A stretch of 64,000 nt of DNA, taken from Rhodospirillales bacterium. GTDB lineage: Bacteria > Pseudomonadota > Alphaproteobacteria > Rhodospirillales > WMHbin7. Shown here piece after piece: positions 38,540 through 47,446 of this stretch. The notes under the pieces are model-generated. The model made no database searches. It saw nothing but the letters and a program-made list of their open reading frames with translations, and was not told the DNA's origin. Where the stretch lies: assembly GCA_016215555.1 (NCBI GenBank), contig JACRJC010000063.1:1-64000 (forward strand), read 5' to 3'. Every line of letters begins with the position of its first letter. The stretch's first letter is position 1. Both the position numbers and the translations under genes were made by a program.

Positions 38540-40603
38540 TCATCCGGCCTTCCTGACGCTCGCAAGAAAAACCTCGACCTCGCGATTGAGGTTTGAAGCC
38601 TGGTTGCCCATATCTCCGGCGGCGGCCAGAACTTGTCCTGCCGCTGCGCCGGTTTCCGTCGCGGCTTGGCTTACTCCTTTGATGTTGAGCGAAACCTCCT
38701 GCGTTCCACTCGATGCTTGCGCGACGCTGCGGGCAATTTCCTGAGTCACCGCCTCCTGCTCCTCGACCGCAGCGGCGATTGCGGAAGCGATGTCGTTGAT
38801 CTGCTTGATTGTTGCGCCGATGCTTTCTATAGCTGACACGGCATTGCGCGTTTCTTGCTGTACGCTGCCGATTTGTTGGCCGATTTCATCTGTTGCGCGG
38901 GCTGTTTGGTTTGCCAAATTCTTTACCTCATTGGCGACCACGGCAAAGCCCTTGCCGGCGTCTCCGGCTCTTGCCGCTTCGATGGTGGCGTTAAGCGCCA
39001 ACAGGTTGGTTTGCGAAGCGATGTCGTTAATCAGGTTGACAACCTCTCCGATCCGTTCGGCAGCCTCAGCAAGGCCCCGCACCATGGCGTTCGCCCTTTC
39101 AGCCTCATGAACGGCGCTGCGCGAGATGTTGGCGGAATCCGCAACACGTCCACTGATCTCTCCGATTGACGCCGACAATTCCTCGGCCGCCGAAGCGACT
39201 GTTTGCACATTGGTTGAAGCCTCCTGCGCCGCATTGGCGACGGAAGCGGCTTGCCTTGACGTCTGCTCGACCGCTGCAGACATGGACTGGGCCGTCGCCT
39301 GCAATTGTTGCGCTGCGCCAGCCACCGATTTGACGACGCCAAGGACGCTGCTTTGGAAATTGCCGGCCAAGTCGAGCATGCCCTGCCGCCGCTCGGTCTC
39401 CGCCCGCTTCTTCAACTCTTCCTGTTCGGCAACCAAGCGATGCTTGTCCAGGGCGTTCTGCTGGAACACCTTGACGGCGCGGGCCATGATGCCGGTTTCG
39501 GACCGGCTGTCAGCACCTTCCACAGTCACATCGAGGTTTCCTTCTGACAGCCGGGCCATCACCTGGGTCAGATGCCCGATAGGCAGGACAATGCTGCGCG
39601 CGATCAAAGGCGTCATGATGGCCAGGACAACTAAGGTTGCGGCTAGGGCGGCCAAAGCCATTGTGAGCGCCGCCGCCGCCTCCCTCTTGACACTCGCAGC
39701 CAAGTCCATGAGACCGGTCGCGCTTCGATCTTCAACGCCCTTCAGCAAGTCGATGCGCTTGCTTGATTGCTGGAACCATTCCGCCGCCTTCAATTCAAGC
39801 GCCGTACCATTGACCGCATTGTCAAGGGCAGCCTTGCGGAATTTGGCAACCGCTGCCGCCGCGTCGGAAGTCAATGTCTTATCCAGGGCGTCAACTTCCT
39901 CGGGCCGGGCCAACCCGCGGAAACCGATGAAGTAAGCCTCCTGCGATGAAATGAGCCCTAGGAAGCGTTCAATCAAGTCAGGCGCGAATCTGCCGGAGGC
40001 AAAGCCAGAGGCCCCAACGGCACGTTCCTGTCCAGCGCTCTCCTTTCCTCGCATTAAGCTGAGATGGGCCGTAATGGAAGAAGCGATCTGCGGGTTTGCG
40101 CTCAAGCGAGACATGGCGCCGACAACATCAAGGTATCTGCCGATGGCTTGCGTGTAGGCGGCTGCCGCTTGCGATGCGTCCAGCGACAAGGCATCGACGG
40201 CTGCTCTTCCAGCAATAGTCTTTTCAAGTCCTGCCTTCGCGTCAGCCATCGTCTTTCTTAATCCCGCGTCGGCCGCTTCAACACCTCCATCATTTCCAAG
40301 CATATTCAAATTCTTGACCGCTGCCTCCGTACCCATCCGTTGAGTCCTAAGCTCTTCGCCGAATAGGGCCCCTTTACTGGATAGAAATGTCGCGGATGCA
40401 CCTCGTTCACGTTGCAATTCATGCACCAGAGCGCTGACTTGTATGACGTATCTTCCGGCTTTCTCGGCGGTTTCCGCTTCGCTCCATTCAGCAGCCTTCT
40501 GCAGGGCCGCCCAGGCCCCGAAGGTCAGCATGGCGACCACGGGCAATGTCAACGCTAAATACAAGCGTGAACCAATTCTCAGATTGCGCAGGTGAAAGCT
40601 CAT
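38540..40603 (-). CDS. Methyl-accepting chemotaxis protein with NIT (nitrate/nitrite-sensing) domain
   Basis: A 687-residue chemoreceptor: membrane helix near residues 14-32, a large periplasmic NIT-type domain with the family block VHELQRERGASATFLSSKG, a second membrane helix near 318-340, a HAMP domain, and the methyl-accepting signalling domain with the hairpin tip INDIASQTNLLALNATIEAA. NIT domains bind nitrate or nitrite in the few characterised cases. The ATG at 40603 (MSFHLRNLRIGSRLYLAL) has GGGAGGGAGAT before it. It lies 57 bases from nosY on the same strand, so it could be co-transcribed with the nos genes. Confidence 0.9.
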   Translation of the reverse strand: MSFHLRNLRIGSRLYLALTLPVVAMLTFGAWAALQKAAEWSEAETAEKAGRYVIQVSALVHELQRERGASATFLSSKGALFGEELRTQRMGTEAAVKNLNMLGNDGGVEAADAGLRKTMADAKAGLEKTIAGRAAVDALSLDASQAAAAYTQAIGRYLDVVGAMSRLSANPQIASSITAHLSLMRGKESAGQERAVGASGFASGRFAPDLIERFLGLISSQEAYFIGFRGLARPEEVDALDKTLTSDAAAAVAKFRKAALDNAVNGTALELKAAEWFQQSSKRIDLLKGVEDRSATGLMDLAASVKREAAAALTMALAALAATLVVLAIMTPLIARSIVLPIGHLTQVMARLSEGNLDVTVEGADSRSETGIMARAVKVFQQNALDKHRLVAEQEELKKRAETERRQGMLDLAGNFQSSVLGVVKSVAGAAQQLQATAQSMSAAVEQTSRQAASVANAAQEASTNVQTVASAAEELSASIGEISGRVADSANISRSAVHEAERANAMVRGLAEAAERIGEVVNLINDIASQTNLLALNATIEAARAGDAGKGFAVVANEVKNLANQTARATDEIGQQIGSVQQETRNAVSAIESIGATIKQINDIASAIAAAVEEQEAVTQEIARSVAQASSGTQEVSLNIKGVSQAATETGAAAGQVLAAAGDMGNQASNLNREVEVFLASVRKAG

Positions 40604-40660
40604 ATCTCCCTCCCCTCGAATTTCGTCCGATGACCTCCTCTGGCGCAGACCCATTTAGAT

Positions 40661-41494
40661 TTATGGCAAATCATTACGCTGAAAGAGGAAGCAACCCAAT
40701 GCGGCAGACAAGGTACCAAGAATAGCTGGGTAGAGGATCGCAAAGGCTAGGTATCCCCACCGCCCCAGCGAGTCCAGAATGACATAGGCCGCAGGCCCAA
40801 GAACAACCATCTGCGGATCGAAAAGCAAGATGGCCGCCGTCCTGAATGACTGAAGCGGATTTAGAAGGGCGACTCCGACGATCAACTCGAAAGGCAGGCT
40901 TTCCCGGATCATCACGCCAAGGAACAACAGGTCGAGAAACAGCAGCAGGACAAGCCACAGAAGGAACGCGCCCGTTTGCGCGACGTCTGGCGTGCGGGCA
41001 ACGGTCGAGATCAGCATGCCGAATCCCAGGAAGGCCCAGGACAGGGAAACCAACAGCAGCGTGTACAGCAAGAAAAGCTCCCAATCGAGCCCGATGCGCC
41101 TATAGAGCGACCACAGCGCCGCTCCCAGCATGGCCAGGAAGACCGGCAGGAAAATCACCAGGAAGCGGCCAAGCATCTTTCCCCAGAACCAAGATTTCAA
41201 CGGAACCGGTAGAGACAGCATGTATTCGTAGACGCCGGCCTCGCGGTCGCCGGCCACGGAACGAACGGTGGTGATCAGAACGAAGACCGGCAGGATGGCC
41301 ACGCATAATTGAATGTAGGTGACCAGCAGCCTGGAAAGACCCGTGAAGCCAAGCACGCGCGATTCGGTCAGGCCGAAAACGAACAGCAGGACGATGAGGC
41401 CGCCGAAAACAAGGGAATAGAAGAGAAACCAGCGAGCTCTGAGGCTTTCGGCGATGTCCAGGCGAGCTGTGAGCAAAAGCGATTTCATCGGCAT
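40661..41494 (-). CDS. nosY: NosY, ABC permease for NosZ copper-site maturation
   Basis: A 277-residue ABC-2 type permease with about six membrane helices. VRSVAGDREAGVYEYMLSLP and the LNPLQSFRTAAILLF block are typical of NosY. With NosF and NosD it forms the complex that delivers sulfur/copper components for the CuZ site. It ends the nos accessory genes; it starts 4 bases after nosL. Confidence 0.93.
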   Translation of the reverse strand: MPMKSLLLTARLDIAESLRARWFLFYSLVFGGLIVLLFVFGLTESRVLGFTGLSRLLVTYIQLCVAILPVFVLITTVRSVAGDREAGVYEYMLSLPVPLKSWFWGKMLGRFLVIFLPVFLAMLGAALWSLYRRIGLDWELFLLYTLLLVSLSWAFLGFGMLISTVARTPDVAQTGAFLLWLVLLLFLDLLFLGVMIRESLPFELIVGVALLNPLQSFRTAAILLFDPQMVVLGPAAYVILDSLGRWGYLAFAILYPAILGTLSAALGCFLFQRNDLP

Positions 41495-41498
41495 AATC

Positions 41499-41984
41499 TC
41501 AATTTCTAACCAAGGATAAGGTGACGCATTCGGATCGCGAGCCTCCCGCGATCACCCGGTCACGGTAGGCTTCGAAGGTCAAAGCGCCATCCTTGGGTTC
41601 GGCGACGGCCCCGTAATCGTAGCCCATGGGCGACTTCATGCCAGATAGATAATAGGCTTTCTTGCCGTCAATCCACTTTCCGGTCGCGGAATTTCCAACC
41701 CAGAACTCCGTCTTTTCCTCATTCTCCCAGCTTTGCCTGGCCCGCCATAAAACGCCGCAACTAACGTCGTCGAACTTCCATAGCTTGCGCGGGTCGCCGC
41801 CTCGGATCTGGGCGGCAAATCTGGGGTTGTCGATGATCATGCCGCAGTAATCGCAGAACTCCCTTCCCCAACGCACCTCCGCAGGCCCCGTCGATGACCC
41901 TTCAAAGCAGCCGGACAAGGCGGCAACGAAGCCCGGCGAAACGACGGTCAGGAATCGTCTGCGCGACAGGTGAAGCTTGCACAT
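41499..41984 (-). CDS. nosL: NosL, copper-binding outer lipoprotein chaperone
   Basis: A 161-residue protein with a twin-arginine-like start (SRRRFLTVV) and a lipobox (AALSGC, lipidated Cys at about residue 26). The conserved CDYCGMII motif binds Cu(I), with KWKFDD-like and YLSGMKSPMGYDYGA blocks further on. It hands copper to NosD for NosZ assembly. The Tat-type signal is notable because NosZ itself here carries a Sec signal. Confidence 0.93.
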   Translation of the reverse strand: MCKLHLSRRRFLTVVSPGFVAALSGCFEGSSTGPAEVRWGREFCDYCGMIIDNPRFAAQIRGGDPRKLWKFDDVSCGVLWRARQSWENEEKTEFWVGNSATGKWIDGKKAYYLSGMKSPMGYDYGAVAEPKDGALTFEAYRDRVIAGGSRSECVTLSLVRN

Positions 41985-41985
41985 G

Positions 41986-42849
41986 CTAGCGCCCTCCCCT
42001 GTCTTCGGACATTTTCATGCTGCCGACCAGTCCGGCGTAGCGGGTCAGCACGCTTAGGAAGCGCAAACGGTCTGGGCCGTTTACCTGTCCCGACCAACTA
42101 TTGCCGTCTGCAGATGGCAGGAACAGCCATTCCTCCATGACCCTGGCGAAGGCCGGTTCGGGGCGGACCAGATCGATCTCGCAACGCCACACGCCGGTCA
42201 GGTCGATATCGTCAGCCACCCGGTCGTCGAGAGCGATTTTCCCCTGATCCATTTCGATCACGCGATTGACCAGCGAGGCCACTTCGTCCAGGCGGTGGCT
42301 GGTGATCAGCATCACCGAGCGTTCCTTGCGCTCGGCCAACTGCCGGAAGAAGATATGCCTGGCCTGGGGGTCGAGATTGGCCGCCGGTTCATCCATGATC
42401 AGGATGTCGGCGTCGCGGCCGAAAGCGATGCTGATCAGCATCTTCTGCTTCATGCCGCCGGACAAGCGGACGAAAGGCAGGCGCTGTATCTTGGCATAGT
42501 CGAGCCCCAGATCTTCTGCGATGCCGATCATGCGCTGCGGCTTCGTGCCGCATAGGGCCGCTGCAAAGGAGACCAGCTCCCCGACCGGCATTTTAAGCGG
42601 CGGCGGAATTTGCGGCACGAAGCCGACGCGGCCAAGAACAGCGCCGCGATGTTTCCTAGGGTCCAATCCCCCAACCGCGATGCTGCCTTCGAAAGTGTAC
42701 TCGCCCAACAGGCAGCGAATGAGCGTCGTCTTCCCAGCCCCGTTCGAGCCGACCAGTGCGACGCGCTCTCCCTTCTCGACCGACAGAAAGATGTCGTCGA
42801 GAACGGTTCTTCTTTGGAAAGCTTTCGTCACCCCGGAAAGGGAAATCAT
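41986..42849 (-). CDS. nosF: NosF, ABC ATPase for NosZ maturation
   Basis: The 287-residue ATPase has Walker A GSNGAGKTTLIRCLLGE, signature LSGGMKQKM and Walker B ILIMDEPAANLDPQA, followed by a C-terminal regulatory part. It pairs with NosY as the energising unit of the NosDFY complex. It lies 12 bases after nosH, and nosL follows directly. Confidence 0.92.
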   Translation of the reverse strand: MISLSGVTKAFQRRTVLDDIFLSVEKGERVALVGSNGAGKTTLIRCLLGEYTFEGSIAVGGLDPRKHRGAVLGRVGFVPQIPPPLKMPVGELVSFAAALCGTKPQRMIGIAEDLGLDYAKIQRLPFVRLSGGMKQKMLISIAFGRDADILIMDEPAANLDPQARHIFFRQLAERKERSVMLITSHRLDEVASLVNRVIEMDQGKIALDDRVADDIDLTGVWRCEIDLVRPEPAFARVMEEWLFLPSADGNSWSGQVNGPDRLRFLSVLTRYAGLVGSMKMSEDRGGR

Positions 42850-42861
42850 GGATTCCTGCTC

Positions 42862-43824
42862 CTAAAGAAGCTTGTTCAAACCCTTAATGTCGAATTTCAA
42901 GGAACCGGTCGGGCAAGCATCGACGCAGGCCCCACAGCGCGTGCAGTCCGGCCCGATGGCAACCTTGACATCCTCGGCATAAGATTTTTTCGTACATTCC
43001 AGAACATGGGGAACCAAGCAGACCTTGCGGCAGTCGCCCTCATGCAGGCAGTTGGTAAGCTCATACTGAACCCGAACCGGCGAAATGGCGCCTACGAAAC
43101 CATATGTCAGGCCGATAGGACAAATGTATCGGCACCACATGCGACGGATAAAGAATACTTCGTAGACCAGAAGACCGCCCACCCAGACCAAAGCCAGACC
43201 CGGTCCGTAGATCAGGGCGCGGGACAAGATGCCGGTGGGCGAGATCGACTCGTAGACCGTGTAGCCGCTGACAAGCGCCAGCAGGACGAAGATGACGTAC
43301 AACACGGTCCTTGTGCCGCGGTGCAGCGGGTAGTTGAGAACAAGCTTCCGCTCCGCCAACCACAAATGAAGCATCTCCGCCAACTCGGCCAGCAAATGGT
43401 AAGGGCAAGTCCAGGAACAAAAGCTGCGGCCGCCGAACAACAGCCAGAGCAGCAGAACGGTCACGGTGCCGATGACCAGATTGATCAGAATATGCTTGTA
43501 GGCCAGCATCACCTGTAGAGAAGAGTTGAGGTCGGCGAAATGGAAGCCGACGACGCGCGAAGCGGTCAGCGCCCCCTCGACAAGCTGGATATCCAACCTA
43601 AAGGAGACGACGAAAAGCAGGTTGATCACGATCAGCGTCGTCCAGCGGATGTTGCGCCATTTGTGGCTTTTGTTCCCGGAATGCAGCGCCTTGATTTCCT
43701 TGGCCCGTTGGGCGCCCTTGACCTGACGCTTGGCCTCGTGGATGGCAACCGCATCCTGCGTGACGCCGATCGTGCGCCTGGGCTCAGCGCCCAACATGGC
43801 TTTCAGCGAGTCGATCGCGCCCAT
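42862..43824 (-). CDS. nosH: NosH, NapH-like membrane quinol dehydrogenase subunit
   Basis: The 320-residue polytopic protein has four or five membrane helices, two CxxxCP motifs at the membrane surface (CSWTCPY and CRYICPI), a CLHEGDCRKVC cluster and a C-terminal ferredoxin motif CTRCGACVDACPTGS. This matches NapH/NosH, which takes electrons from (mena)quinol and passes them with NosG toward the cytochromes c. The ATG at 43824 overlaps the nosG stop by one base; a longer frame exists upstream but lies inside nosG. Confidence 0.92.
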   Translation of the reverse strand: MGAIDSLKAMLGAEPRRTIGVTQDAVAIHEAKRQVKGAQRAKEIKALHSGNKSHKWRNIRWTTLIVINLLFVVSFRLDIQLVEGALTASRVVGFHFADLNSSLQVMLAYKHILINLVIGTVTVLLLWLLFGGRSFCSWTCPYHLLAELAEMLHLWLAERKLVLNYPLHRGTRTVLYVIFVLLALVSGYTVYESISPTGILSRALIYGPGLALVWVGGLLVYEVFFIRRMWCRYICPIGLTYGFVGAISPVRVQYELTNCLHEGDCRKVCLVPHVLECTKKSYAEDVKVAIGPDCTRCGACVDACPTGSLKFDIKGLNKLL

Positions 43825-44582
43825 CACACGTCTCCCCACCTGCGGCGAATGTCGATGACAATGGCCGCCGGCTCGGTCGGGCATATCATTTCGCACATGC
43901 CGCAGCCCGTGCAGGCCTGATGAACGACGGGCGTGCGACGCTTGTCCGAAGGGTCGTCCGACATCGGCTCCAGCGTGATCGCCTTGTCGATGGGGCACTC
44001 GCGCAAGCAAAGATCGCAGAGCTCGATATCGTAATCATATTTGGCCATTTTGACCGGCTTCCAGCGGTCGATCGATTCGATTCGATGAAGACCCTTGAAT
44101 CCCCTCCCCCGGGCCGGGCCTTTGAGTCCTTTTCCTTGCCTAGCCAAGCACAGGTTCGGCTTGTCGAGGCGGGCAAGCCCCATGCGCACTTGCTCTTTCT
44201 TGTCGATATCGTGGGCAAGCGCCTCGGTCGGACAGGCCAGGACGCACTGGACCGCGTCGCAGGAAAAGTCGCAAGCTTGGTCGCGGGCGTTGATATAGGG
44301 AACCCCTACGCCGAACCCCTCGTCAAGATCGCCCAGCCGGATCGCCTCGACGGGGCAGACTTGGACGCATTGTCCGCATTTGATGCAAGCCGCCAGGAAC
44401 TCGTTTTCATCGATCGCTCCGGGAGGGCGCAAGCGAGGCATCCATTTTTTCAGAACGGGGAAAAAACCGAAGAGAGAGGCGCCGACGACGGCGCCTCCCA
44501 ACGCGACGGAACGCATGATCTCGCGCCGCGTCTTTTGCGTGAAAACGGGTTTCGCTTGCGGCTGGGGATGCGGCTCGCTCAT
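43824..44582 (-). CDS. nosG: NosG, NapG-like ferredoxin-type protein with four 4Fe-4S clusters
   Basis: A 252-residue electron carrier with an N-terminal twin-arginine-like signal (TRREIMRSVALGG) and four cysteine clusters: CIKCGQCVQVCP, CDFSCDAVQCVLACP, CDLCLRECP and CTGCGMCEMICP. It sits on the periplasmic side and works with NosH as a quinol dehydrogenase. Start overlaps the nosD stop by four bases (ATGA). Confidence 0.93.
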   Translation of the reverse strand: MSEPHPQPQAKPVFTQKTRREIMRSVALGGAVVGASLFGFFPVLKKWMPRLRPPGAIDENEFLAACIKCGQCVQVCPVEAIRLGDLDEGFGVGVPYINARDQACDFSCDAVQCVLACPTEALAHDIDKKEQVRMGLARLDKPNLCLARQGKGLKGPARGRGFKGLHRIESIDRWKPVKMAKYDYDIELCDLCLRECPIDKAITLEPMSDDPSDKRRTPVVHQACTGCGMCEMICPTEPAAIVIDIRRRWGDV

Positions 44583-45892
44583 GAGCGGCTTGCCTTTCCT
44601 TTGTTCATCAATGGGCGCTTGTCTTCGAGAAGCAGGCGGGGCTCGCTGAAGGGCGCCAAACGGTCCAGGAAATCCAGAACTTCCAGAACCGGGGTATCCT
44701 TGAAAAAGCGGGTGTTGGGAACTTCCATCCAGACAAGTCCGGCGTAGTTGTAAAGCCTTTGCGGCGTGTCGCCAATGCCGTCCTTGTCACGGTCGAATCC
44801 CTCGTAGGACTCCCAGGCGTTGCCGTCCCATTCGTTCTTATGCGCACCTCCCCCTCCGAAAACGACGACTTCGGTCATGTTGCTGCGCAGGATGTTGTCC
44901 TTGAAGACGTTGTCGCGCCAGTCGTTCAGAAAGGAGATCGCGATATCGTTGTAGGATATGCGGTTGCCGGTGATGATGTCCTTGGTCCCGGGCTCGAAGG
45001 GCGACAAGTCGAGATAGATGCCAGTGGCGCAATAGAGAATGTCGTTGTTCTCGATGGTTACGCCGCTTGCCTCCTTGAGGGATACGCAGGTTCCCGTTGC
45101 CCCCGTCGATTTGGCGATATAGTTGTTCCGCACGACGTCGCCGACGCTGTACATCAGCGAGACTCCGACGGAGTTGTCGAAGAATCTGTTGTTCTCGACC
45201 AGGTTGTCGACGGCATACATGAAATGCAGGCCGTATCTTCCGCCGCTGCTGCTGTTGCCGGTCAGGTGGTTGTTGCGCGAGTACCAAAGGACGATGTCGC
45301 GGGAATTGACGACTTCGTTGTCCTCGACCTTGTTGCCGTTGGAATACCACAGCTTCAAGGCGTCCCCGCGCAATCCCAGGTCACGCGGCCTTGACGATAT
45401 CTTGTTGCGGCGAATGACGTTGTTGTCGGATTTTTCAAGCGTCATGCCGAACAGCGTGTTTTCGATGACGACGTCCTTGATCACGTTGCCGCTGCCGCGG
45501 ATTTGTATTCCAGCGTCCTCGGCATTGTGGTCTTCCCCGGAATTCACCAACCTCATGTTGCGAAGCGTCACGTTGTTGGAGAATAGCTGGATGACGGTTC
45601 CTGTACCGTTCGCGTCGATGGTCACGCTGTTCTGGCCATCCAGGGTGATGGATTTTTCGATCTTCAGGTTGCCGACATAGGTGCCGGGCGGGATGACAAG
45701 TTCGGCGCCGTCAGGTGCCCGGTCGATCATTTCCTGGATGACGGATACGCTGGCAGCGCCTTCCTGACGGGTTTGGCCGAAGACAAAAGCGGTTGAGCAA
45801 AGCGCCAAGACGAAAAACGACAGCCACAACCCTTTGGTCAACCTACCCGCCGGGGGCTCAAGCATCCAAAGGGGGGGCGATAGGCGAACCAT
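44579..45892 (-). CDS. nosD: NosD, periplasmic copper/sulfur-transfer protein
   Basis: A 437-residue right-handed parallel beta-helix (CASH domain) protein: repeated short turns such as NNVIRRNKIS, GNKVEDNEVV, NNHLTGNSSS and NDIAISFLND. It has a signal segment (LWLSFFVLALCSTAFVFGQT). NosD passes copper from NosL to NosZ with NosFY. I chose the ATG at 45892 as it gives a normal signal peptide position; the open frame extends into the preceding gene. Confidence 0.92.
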   Translation of the reverse strand: MVRLSPPLWMLEPPAGRLTKGLWLSFFVLALCSTAFVFGQTRQEGAASVSVIQEMIDRAPDGAELVIPPGTYVGNLKIEKSITLDGQNSVTIDANGTGTVIQLFSNNVTLRNMRLVNSGEDHNAEDAGIQIRGSGNVIKDVVIENTLFGMTLEKSDNNVIRRNKISSRPRDLGLRGDALKLWYSNGNKVEDNEVVNSRDIVLWYSRNNHLTGNSSSGGRYGLHFMYAVDNLVENNRFFDNSVGVSLMYSVGDVVRNNYIAKSTGATGTCVSLKEASGVTIENNDILYCATGIYLDLSPFEPGTKDIITGNRISYNDIAISFLNDWRDNVFKDNILRSNMTEVVVFGGGGAHKNEWDGNAWESYEGFDRDKDGIGDTPQRLYNYAGLVWMEVPNTRFFKDTPVLEVLDFLDRLAPFSEPRLLLEDKRPLMNKGKASRS

Positions 45893-45927
45893 GTTGCATT
45901 CTGCCTTGTTCGACGGGCGGCACGGAA

Positions 45928-46575
45928 TTACCTCTCCCTCAATTGCTTGCGGCGAAGCAGAAGGGCGAGCACCAGCAGAAGGGATGCGCCGACAAGCAGC
46001 AAATAGCCATAGTGAGGGTAGGAGTAAGTCGAGAATTGGGCCACCTTGCCTTCGCCGAACACCGTCGGCATAAAAGGCTTGACTGAAAAGGCAGCCCATT
46101 CATGCAGATTATGGCCGAACCACCACAGCCAGGCGGAATAATCGATGACGAAGGCGACGGGAATCACGATGCCGCTTAGGGGTAGCACCCACCAGAAGGG
46201 ACCGGAATAGAACAGGAAGGCCAGCAGCATCACGCCGACCAAAGAGAACAGATAGGGGGCGGCGGCTATTTCCAGTTTTGCGCCACCGGCAATCGGTTCC
46301 ATGCCGATGAAATGGTTGATCACGTTCATCTCGTGGACGCAATCCAGGGGCTCGTCCTCATCGACGCCCGAATCGGCCGGCCTGGCCTGGCAACCATTGA
46401 AGACGCCATTGACATGAAAGTGAATGCGCACGCCATCCGGAAAGGTCTGCGCCGGATAGTTGGGCGCCTTCAGAGCCACCCACCAGACCGGCGACACATA
46501 GGCGGCGCCAATCAGCAGCATCGCGGCCAGCGTCAGAAGGCGGAACATTGCAGGCAATTTCGATAAACCGGACAT
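45928..46575 (-). CDS. nosB: NosB-like integral membrane protein of clade II nos clusters
   Basis: The 215-residue protein has one N-terminal and about four further membrane helices, with a periplasmic part between (IHFHVNGVFNGCQ, DCVHEMNVINHFIGM, NLHEWAAF). The conserved His, Met and Cys residues there could bind copper, but this is inference. Clade II clusters, first described in Wolinella, carry an integral membrane protein NosB of unknown function next to nosZ/nosD; position and topology fit. It follows a terminator-like hairpin and precedes nosD by 35 bases. Confidence 0.65.
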   Translation of the reverse strand: MSGLSKLPAMFRLLTLAAMLLIGAAYVSPVWWVALKAPNYPAQTFPDGVRIHFHVNGVFNGCQARPADSGVDEDEPLDCVHEMNVINHFIGMEPIAGGAKLEIAAAPYLFSLVGVMLLAFLFYSGPFWWVLPLSGIVIPVAFVIDYSAWLWWFGHNLHEWAAFSVKPFMPTVFGEGKVAQFSTYSYPHYGYLLLVGASLLLVLALLLRRKQLRER

Positions 46576-46602
46576 CAGGGCGCCTTTATTCTTGAAAATT
46601 GG

Positions 46603-46629
46603 GCGGGCCGTCCGTCTTGGGCGGCCCGC
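46603..46629 (-). terminator. Intrinsic terminator or attenuator between the cytochrome and nosB genes
   Basis: On the minus strand GCGGGCCG (46629-46622), an 11-base loop and CGGCCCGC (46610-46603) form an 8-bp GC stem, followed by CCAATTTTC. It lies 10 bases after the dihaem cytochrome stop and 28 before the nosB start, so it may lower transcription of the distal nos genes. Confidence 0.6.
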
Positions 46630-46638
46630 TGCGTCAGA

Positions 46639-47391
46639 TTACTTGAAGTCGGGGTTCTTCCAACCGACCTTGCCGACCTTGTCCTTGGGAGGTTTGATGC
46701 GCGATACGTAATCCAGCACGGCCTTGGTGTCGCGGTCGGTGAAGCTCTGAATCTGCTTGACCATATCGGGATTGGCGTTGCGGCGCTTTCCTTCCTTGAT
46801 CCACTGATACTGGCGAAGCAGATAGTTGTAATGCTGCGCTTCCAGACGCGGGTAGAATTTCTCGTTGTCGCCCTCGCCATGTTCGCCATGGCAGCGCACG
46901 CAATTCTCCTTGTAGAGTTTCTCGCCATGCGCCAGATCCTTGCCGTCGCCCAAGCCGGGCTTCGGATTCATCTTGAGCGACTGGATGTAGCCCGCCACGT
47001 CGGCGATCGACTGCGGGCCGCCGATCTGCGACGGCAAGGCGAAGGGATACATGGTGGGATTGTCGCGGTTTTTGGCCCGGATGTCGGAAAGCTGCTTGAT
47101 GATGACCTTGTAGTGTTGTCCGGCCAATTGCGGGAACGTGCCATCGGTCAGACCCCAGCCCTCAGGCAGGTGACATGCGGCGCAGACTTCGTAGACGTCG
47201 CGGCCGTTCTTGAGATCGGGCTTGGCCTTCAATGCCTCGGCGTCCTCGCCGTCGCCCTTGTTCCATTCGTAGCCTGCTTCACCCAGTGATTTTCCCTGTT
47301 TGATGTTGTCGCCGGGACCAGCTGCAAAAGCGGGGACGGCGGCCAGCGCCATTGCCGACAGAGCGGCTGAAATCAATATGTTCTTTCTCAT
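46639..47391 (-). CDS. Dihaem cytochrome c, NosC-type electron carrier
   Basis: The 250-residue protein has a Sec signal (LISAALSAMALAAVPAFA) and two haem c sites, CAACH near residue 70 and CVRCH near residue 170, each in a cytochrome c4/c553-like fold (PQLAGQHYKVIIKQLSDIRA and PRLEAQHYNYLLRQYQWIKE are the matched helices). It presumably carries electrons from NosGH to NosZ, as proposed for NosC1/NosC2 in clade II systems. The ATG at 47391 has GGAG upstream. Confidence 0.85.
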   Translation of the reverse strand: MRKNILISAALSAMALAAVPAFAAGPGDNIKQGKSLGEAGYEWNKGDGEDAEALKAKPDLKNGRDVYEVCAACHLPEGWGLTDGTFPQLAGQHYKVIIKQLSDIRAKNRDNPTMYPFALPSQIGGPQSIADVAGYIQSLKMNPKPGLGDGKDLAHGEKLYKENCVRCHGEHGEGDNEKFYPRLEAQHYNYLLRQYQWIKEGKRRNANPDMVKQIQSFTDRDTKAVLDYVSRIKPPKDKVGKVGWKNPDFK

Positions 47392-47446
47392 CACATAATC
47401 TCCGGCGGGTTGGTTGACAGATATCCTAGCCGAAAGGATTCGGCAT

